Positions 58,458 through 64,000 of a DNA stretch of 64,000 bases are shown here, piece after piece. The notes beneath the pieces were generated by a model. That model saw only the letters and a program-made list of their open reading frames with translations. It had not been told where the DNA came from and did not search any database. Position numbers and translations under genes: made by a program. This DNA is from Benincasa hispida. Lineage: Eukaryota; Streptophyta; Magnoliopsida; Cucurbitales; Cucurbitaceae. The stretch lies in the NCBI RefSeq assembly GCF_009727055.1, contig NC_052359.1:17484685-17548684 (forward strand). The letters run 5' to 3'. Positions within the stretch are counted from its first letter, which is position 1, and every line of letters begins with the position of its first letter.

Positions 58458-59791
58458 CAACCCTAAATTTAAACAATGCTTGTTCTCAAGCATAATTTAA
58501 AGATTCCTTTAACAAGTCCACCGCAAAGTTCTTTTCCTAAATTTCTCAAGGATACTTTATTCAAATCCTATATACTAGAATTTTCTTAAGTCTTATTCAA
58601 GTCTACTCTTAAAATATTTCTAAGTCCTAGGGACTGCAAGTTTAACTTTCAAAAGGACTTTACTAAATTCCGGAATATCGCATGATTTATTTCAAAAAGA
58701 AAATTTTCTACAGGGGTGACAAAAGATTTATCCTTGCACAAAAATTTTCTTTATTGCTATTTTTTTTCTGACCTTGCACTGATCCGAGTGCCTTGCCTTC
58801 ATTTTGGCTTTCCCCCACAGGTGTCATGCGGACATCCAACTACGACCAATGCACTCTTTCTTAGACTAAACCCATACCGATTTGGCATTGGAGTTGTGGT
58901 CATCGATTTATGCGTTGATCCTGGTAACTTACTTTCGTTTTCGCTTGGCCCCACATGTGTCATGCAGACATCCAATTAGGGGTAAGTGCCTTTCACAACT
59001 TAACTCTTATCAACATGGGTTTCCCCTTTCCATTGATAGTGGAGATATTATTCTCAAAAATGTTTTATTTATTTTTTTTTTTTTGTGAACATAGCAAGGT
59101 CAAAAATAAATACCTCACCCCCGAATTTAAAATGCGGCAATATCCCCATTGCCAAAAGATTAACATAAGTTATGCGATGTTCCAGAATGCGTTGTAAAGA
59201 GAGTTTGAAAGAAAGCTAGCGAACACCTAACTTCTAGAAATATTTTATGAGGTGACTATCTTAAGATTAAGTTGACTCTAATATATACGAAAGAAATAGA
59301 AGCATATTTTTCATCATTGAAATCATACTTGGCAAGGAACAAAATGCGGTAAACTACTAAATTTATCTACTTGTTAAATGATTGCGGTAATAAAAAAGGA
59401 TGCGGTGATAAAACTTTGAAAAACAAAATGCAATGTGATAGCGCAAAATTTGAAATAAAGATACTTTCTTCTTTGGTTTGCAGTAATGGAATAAGATGAG
59501 TGCTTCTTTGTGTAACATCTCCGCAATCTAACGCCTCGATCGTTGTATGAAAAACAAAGAGAGGGTCAAATTATTTTAAACAAAAGAAAATCGTTAACGC
59601 AATTTTTTTATTATTATTATTTTTAATAACAATAGTCATAGTAAACTAAGGGTAAACCGAAATTGAGAAGATATTGAAAATTCCAAATAGTCGAGAAAGG
59701 AGTTGAAGAATTGAAGTTTCCAAAACTTGTGTCCCTGATAAGTTGCGATCATTTGATAACGCAGGGTCCACTTATGTTTCGGCTGGATTTC
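58458..59791 (-). other. Gypsy-F 3' noncoding region with paired motif
   Basis: Same layout as Gypsy-2 and Gypsy-E: polypurine tract at the LTR, motif copies at 58798-58844 and about 58933-58978, and a second tract-like CACCCCCGAATTT at 59114-59126. The deletion junction with protease lies near 59790. No gene is seen; ORFs at 58716-59197 are translations of this module. Confidence 0.72.
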
Positions 59792-60360
59792 TTATGTCCA
59801 GGGTGGCTTTTCTCTCTTTTCTTTGTCTTCAAGGGTCTTTATTGCCTTAATTCGAAGCTTTTCCCCATGAATCCTCATTACAATTTCCCCCTTGTGCACA
59901 TCAATTTGAGCATGACCAGTTGAATGGAATGGTCGTCCCAATATGATGGCCGCATCTTCTTCTCCTTTATAATCCAAAATGAGGAAGTCTGCCGGCAAGA
60001 TGAATTTATCAATTGAGATTGCGGCATTTTTCAACTCTTCTTCAGGATGTATTCGAGATCTGTTCACGAGCAGGAGAGTTTCCTTTGTGGGCATAAGTGG
60101 GTCGACATTCAATTATTTGAAGATTAATAGCGGCATTATGTTTATACTTGCCCCAAGATTGTATAGCCCTTGGGCACTAAAGGTCCCTCCTATAGAGGAT
60201 GGGATCGTGAAGATTCCCGGTTCACCCATTTTAGGTGGGATCATAGCATTTTGCATTGCAGTCACTATTGCGATGTTTTCCTCCTCACCTTGTTCCTCTT
60301 TCAGTCTTTGCGGAGTCACTAGTGGTTGAGCTTCTTCGGGTTCAAAATCCAGAGGCATAA
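59792..60360 (-). pseudogene. Gypsy-F aspartic protease (truncated end)
   Basis: 60358-60113 reads MIPPKMGEPGIFTIPSS and GLYNLGASINIMPL; the active-site Asp of DLG is Asn here. After a frame change the second half reads VDPLMPT, LVNRSRIHPEEELKNAAISI, DKFILPADFLILDYKGEED and AAIILGRPFHSTGHAQIDVH (60112-59792). The frame runs out at the deletion junction, so nothing of RT follows. Confidence 0.88.
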
Positions 60361-61760
60361 GGTGAACACAACTTCAGGGTCTGTTTTCTCGGACTTCTCC
60401 AAACTGTAGGTCAGCGGGTCTTCGGTTATTACCGGATTCAAGTTGGTCGCAATGCGCTTCTCCCCCATTTTCGCAGTCGTGCTATCACTTAGCGAGGAAA
60501 CTACTAAGCACTGTTCCTTTCCATTACCCCTAGCATTACGAGGGAGCTCAGTTGAGCTCGGCAATTCCCCTTGCGGTCGAATTTTTAGCTCACTCGCAAT
60601 CTGGCCCATTTGCAATTCAAGATTGCGGATGGACGCGGCCTGAACTTGAAGCTCCATCTCGTTTTTCTCTATATATTGCTTCAGTAGGCTCTCCAAAGAA
60701 GAGGATTGCGGTGGTTGTTGTGAGCTGCTTGCTTGATTTTGTGCTGGACCGTTGTTGCGTTGAAAGAATCCTGGTGGCCCTTCTTTTTGCGCCATAGGTT
60801 TAAAATTTTGTTGTTGATTCTTCCAAGCAAAATTGGAGCGGTTTCTCCACCCGGGGTTGTATGTATTGGAAAAGGAATTCTATCTCATGAAGCATACCGA
60901 CTGTGGGTTTGTTGGGCATTCCTCCATCGGGTGAGCATCACCGCAAAGGACACAACTTGCGTTCGTCTGCGTAATTGCACTAACCTGCCCCTTCTTCGCT
61001 CCCGTATTATTAATTGCCATGCCTTGTATTAAACTCATCATCACAGTCATTTGATTTTGTAGGGATGCGATTGCCCCATTGTTTGCGTTATTTTCTTTGA
61101 TCCTTGATCTCTGATCGCTTTCCCGCCAATCTTCATGATTTTTGGAAATGCGATCAAGTATGCTCTTAACCTCCTCATAAGTTCTGTCTAGCAGACCACC
61201 AATGGCTACCGCATTGGCAGCGGTCTGTGAAGTGTGATTCAATCCTTGGTAGAAAATCTCCATTTGCAGGCAATTTGATAAGCCATTGTGTGGACAGTCT
61301 CTTACCAACCGCTTGAACCTTGCCCAAGCATCGCTAGCAATTCGTCATCTTTTTTTTCAAAATTAGTTATCAATTTTCTTCTCCTAGCATTCTCAGTTGG
61401 TGGAAAGTACTTCTTCATAAAAAATTTCACCACCTGTTCCCACGAAGTTATCTCTTCTGATTCGAGAGAGTATGCCCAATTCCTCGCCTGATGACACAAA
61501 GAAAAAAGAAACAGAGTTAGTCGAACTTCCTCAGTTGAGATATTTAGGAACATAATAGTGTTGCAAATTTCTATGAAGCTCCGGAGGTGGGCGTGTGGGT
61601 CTTTGCCACGCCTTCCTCTAACTCTCTCGAGATTCATTTCAAACCTCGATCCATCTAACACCAGCCTCATGATTCCTGGAGAGAAATCATAGAGGTTCGG
61701 TGACGTAGTCCCGAATGGGTCTATTGCGATCATTCACCAAAAGGATGGGGTTGGCCATTA
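60319..61760 (-). pseudogene. Gypsy-F gag
   Basis: Three long frames cover nearly the whole protein. 61733-61302: PNLYDFSPGIMRLVLDGS, KDPHAHLRSFIEICN, WEQVVKFFMKKYFPPTENAR. 61308-60880: VRDCPHNGLSNCLQMEIFYQ, GGLLDRTYEEVKSILDRI, and an intact knuckle CVLCGDAHPMEEC. 60795-60319: KEGPPGFFQRNNGPAQNQAS, LLKQYIEKNEMELQVQAAS and KEQCLVV. This is the best preserved gag; only about two frameshifts disrupt it. Confidence 0.9.
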
Positions 61761-61947
61761 TATTGTCCGCATTAGCGGCCCTTTCTGTCGATTGCTCTGC
61801 CATTCTTGGTGTTTCTTCTTGTTATTGTTGGCAGTCTCTCAATCTTCTCCTAAAACTCCTCTCAATCTCCGGGTCATAATTCGCCAAAGATTGAGAATCC
61901 TACAAGAAATCAACAAAAACTACCGTTAACAAACTATTTTGCCGAAG

Positions 61948-61965
61948 TCCCAGGCAACAACATCA
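61948..61965 (-). other. Primer binding site (Asp tRNA, degraded), Gypsy-F
   Basis: TCCCAGGCAACAACATCA, five mismatches from the Asp-tRNA 3' end, five bases from the LTR. Confidence 0.65.
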
Positions 61966-61970
61966 AAAAC

Positions 61971-63632
61971 TAGATGCGTTATTTTATTAAGTGGAATATG
62001 GATGATATGCGTTGATGGAATTATGTTGTGCATTCAACTTTCCCTAGTAGAATTCAAGTGTAAATTCCCTAGAGTTTCCTGCTAAGTCTAGGGTCAATCA
62101 CAGCGACTTGTGAAAATAGTTTGCGTTGATAAATTTCTTATGAAAACTTTGTGGTAACCAGTAAAAATAAAGAAGGTGTTGGTTGGTTTGATTATGTTGA
62201 TTGAAAATAAATAAAATGCCGCAGAGTTTGAAAAGAGTTGGTAAACGGAAAATGCGATGAATATGCGGTGAACGGCTTGAGAAAGGTTTCGGCTAACACT
62301 CCCTAGAATGCGTTCATACTTGCGATCATGCAACATGCATACAACAGTAAACCACCTCTCAGCGCAAATACCACGGCTTCTAAGGCGAGAATGCATGCGA
62401 TAATTATGCGATAAGTCTACAGGGTTTACACATAAACCTCTATTCCTATTTATGTGATGACAAGATGACATCCACACAAATATGCGACCACATATTATCA
62501 TTCTTATTCCTAGGATGCATGCGATGCAAGTTGACAAACAGAGCTTATCTCTAAGTCCCTATCTCTTTCTTATGTCGATCTAATCTTGCTCTCTCAAGTC
62601 TAGATTCTAACCTAACTCTCTCGAGTCATTAGGTTCTTTCTTTAGACTCTCTCTCGAGTAGTTTTAAAGGGGTGTTGGGCACAACATAAAAAAGACAATC
62701 GCAAGTAGTGAACTTCCTAGTTCATGTTAGCCTAGTTCTTCTCAACCCATTCAACTAACTTAGCTACTCATGTGTATTATAAGAGTGAGCAGATGTAGAA
62801 ATAGAACTTCCATTGAATAAATATGAAGATGAAGTACAAATATCAATGCAAGTAAAGTAAAGAGCCTGGTCGCAATTTCTTGCTATCAGGCGATTACACT
62901 ATTCTACTCGTGCTCTAAAGATATTTCTCGCTCTCGCAAGAGTCGTCCTGTTCTCTGCCCTTATGCCCCAAGGTTCTCTCTCTAGTTGCCCTGGGAGATC
63001 TCCGGTGTCACCGCTCTTATCTTGCTCCACCTTAAAAATGAAAAGAAAACTATGAACTGAATGTAAGGCGATCTATCGATTAACTTGTTCAACCCCTTTC
63101 TGAAGAATGCACTTGGTATTTATAGAGCATCCATGGTGAAAGGCGGCTTCTCTCTCCTGGTTGTACATATGGGACAGCTTTAATTTCTGACTGATGCGCC
63201 GAATGATTGTGACCGATAAAGCTAATTGTACTTTGAGACCGTTATCGGCTATCAACTTAATTTGGATCCGACTGTCATCAGCTTTCTGTCCCATCGCTCT
63301 TAATTTACCTTTCACCAGATGCGCCCACCATGTTGCGCTAACCAAGTTGCGGTGATTCTTCTTGGGCGAATGTTTGCGAGCGCAATCAATGCAAAGTCTT
63401 GCGGGGAAGTTGCGCTCGACTGATGAATTCCTATGATCGCAATCTTTGCACTGCGTTAACGCATATTCTGCACAAAAAATACAAAAATCAATAGTTCCAA
63501 TGCGCTGACGCATGCGACCGTAATATTATAGATTTTATGCTTAATGGACGCAATTTATCATTTTTCATCAACACAATCCAACATTGTTTAATAACTTAGC
63601 ACTATGATAACGTGCATTTCTGCCCGTTATCA
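61971..63632 (-). repeat. Gypsy-F 5' LTR (type D)
   Basis: About 1660 bp, from TAGATGCGTT to CCCGTTATCA, closely matching 56819-58457. TATTTATA at 63117-63124 is the minus-strand TATAAATA promoter element; in the 3' LTR the same position is degraded (TATTTGTA). Confidence 0.88.
63117..63124 (-). promoter_or_regulatory. TATA box, Gypsy-F 5' LTR
   Basis: TATAAATA on the minus strand, in the position conserved among type-D LTRs at 13150 and 23580. Confidence 0.6.
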
Positions 63633-63637
63633 ATATG

Positions 63638-64000
63638 CGACAGACTCTATCTTTGATCTTATTGCTATTTTAAGTTTAAAAAGTTGGATGGTGATTGACT
63701 TTGATTTCTTAAGGTGGTGGAATTAAATGCAAAGCGATAGAACAGTGGTGTTGTAACGAATATGCGATAAAGGCTTAAGAAGAGGTTTTGCTAACATTTC
63801 TTAAGATATTCTACAAGTCATGCAATCATGTTATACACAAATATTAAGCACTATGTTTCTCAATGCATATGGACACATTTCCTATGTCTAAGATGCATGC
63901 GATGTGTCAGGAATGTAGCAGATAGAACTTATTTCTAAGTCTCCTCTACTCTTGCTTATGAGATCTAATATGACTCTTTCAAGCCTAGATTCTATGTCTT
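63638..64000 (-). repeat. Gypsy-A 5' LTR, outer part (continues past window)
   Basis: Type-D-like sequence (GCAATCATG, GATGCATGCGATG near 63820-63905) directly after the ATATG target copy. It completes the LTR started at 56680 and runs off the right edge. Confidence 0.7.

Larger units (their letters stand above)
56819..63632 (-). mobile_element. Gypsy-F: gag-protease-only gypsy element
   Basis: 6.8 kb with two type-D LTRs, primer site and polypurine tract in correct places, and identical ATATG target copies at 56814-56818 and 63633-63637. Internal sequence holds gag, protease and the 3' noncoding module, but no RT, RNase H or integrase. It could move only with enzymes from a relative. LTRs differ at about 9 sites in a 260-bp stretch compared by eye (3-4%). 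Confidence 0.9.
25057..64000 (-). mobile_element. Gypsy-A: Athila-like element, host of the nested insertions, open at right edge
   Basis: Minus strand: 5' LTR (63638-64000 and 56680-56813, split by Gypsy-F), Asp primer site 56656-56673, gag, protease and first half of RT (56350 to 53338), then second half of RT, RNase H, integrase (29496 to about 27150) and an env-position ORF (26605-25057). The RT halves meet exactly at a 5-bp duplication flanking Copia-2. No 3' LTR of matching type was found left of 25057. Without insertions the preserved internal part is about 7.8 kb. Confidence 0.85.

Noticed and set aside
56680..63632. Tandem element sharing one LTR between Gypsy-A and Gypsy-F
   Set aside because: At first the LTR at 56680-58457 seemed shared, but the ATATG copies at 56814 and 63633 and the LTR edge at 56819 show that Gypsy-F is a separate insertion inside the Gypsy-A LTR.
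1..64000. Ordinary host genes, tRNA or rRNA
   Set aside because: Every long frame either belongs to a retroelement domain or is antisense or LTR noise; no tRNA cloverleaf or rRNA segment was recognised by eye.

Overview
This window is plant nuclear DNA made almost entirely of LTR retrotransposons. I see no host gene, tRNA, rRNA or CRISPR array. The evidence is Ty1/copia elements with an initiator-Met tRNA primer site, and Ty3/gypsy elements of the Athila-like type (Asp-tRNA primer site, DLG protease, FMDD reverse transcriptase, and one env-position ORF). The dense nesting fits a gene-poor region of a flowering plant, probably a eudicot. A cucurbit is only a guess from general familiarity with such LTRs. 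Three N gaps and two sequencing-adapter remnants show that it is a short-read draft assembly.

Left part (1-12215): a minus-strand copia element runs off the left edge (INT/PR at 1-1047, gag 3098-3862, long leader to 8592, primer site 8593-8605, truncated 5' LTR 8608-9200). It is interrupted by a 2-kb copia LTR (1048-3097) and a 2.6-kb solo LTR-like insertion (4383-6991). It abuts a plus-strand copia tail (RNase H, polypurine tracts, 3' LTR 9673-10836). A 100-N gap and unassigned AT-rich sequence with a CT-rich tract follow.

Middle-left (12216-24965): a decayed minus-strand gypsy element (Gypsy-2) with 3' LTR, 3' noncoding region, INT, RT-RNase H, protease, gag and primer site. Its 5' LTR is of a different type from its 3' LTR. 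After it come two more partial LTRs and a plus-strand LTR remnant.

Right part (about 25057-64000): a deep nest. Gypsy-A (minus; env-like ORF, INT, RT at left; RT, PR, gag, primer site at right) was split inside RT by Copia-2 (29497-53337; target duplication TATGT/TGTGT). Copia-2 was split inside integrase by a solo gypsy LTR (34000-46883; AATAA/AGTAA). That LTR was split by Gypsy-E (plus strand, 35814-46581; GCAAC on both sides). Separately, Gypsy-F (56819-63632; ATATG on both sides), a gag-protease-only element, landed in the 5' LTR of Gypsy-A. The other half of that LTR leaves the window at 64000.

All coding regions are broken by stops, frameshifts or catalytic-residue changes, many of them C-to-T or G-to-A. 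The most unusual signal I found is a conserved 3'-terminal module of about 0.7 kb shared by Gypsy-2, Gypsy-E and Gypsy-F. It carries two copies of a bipartite motif bracketed by two polypurine-tract-like sequences. Both copia families independently have a doubled polypurine tract. The interpretation of these as functional is inference.
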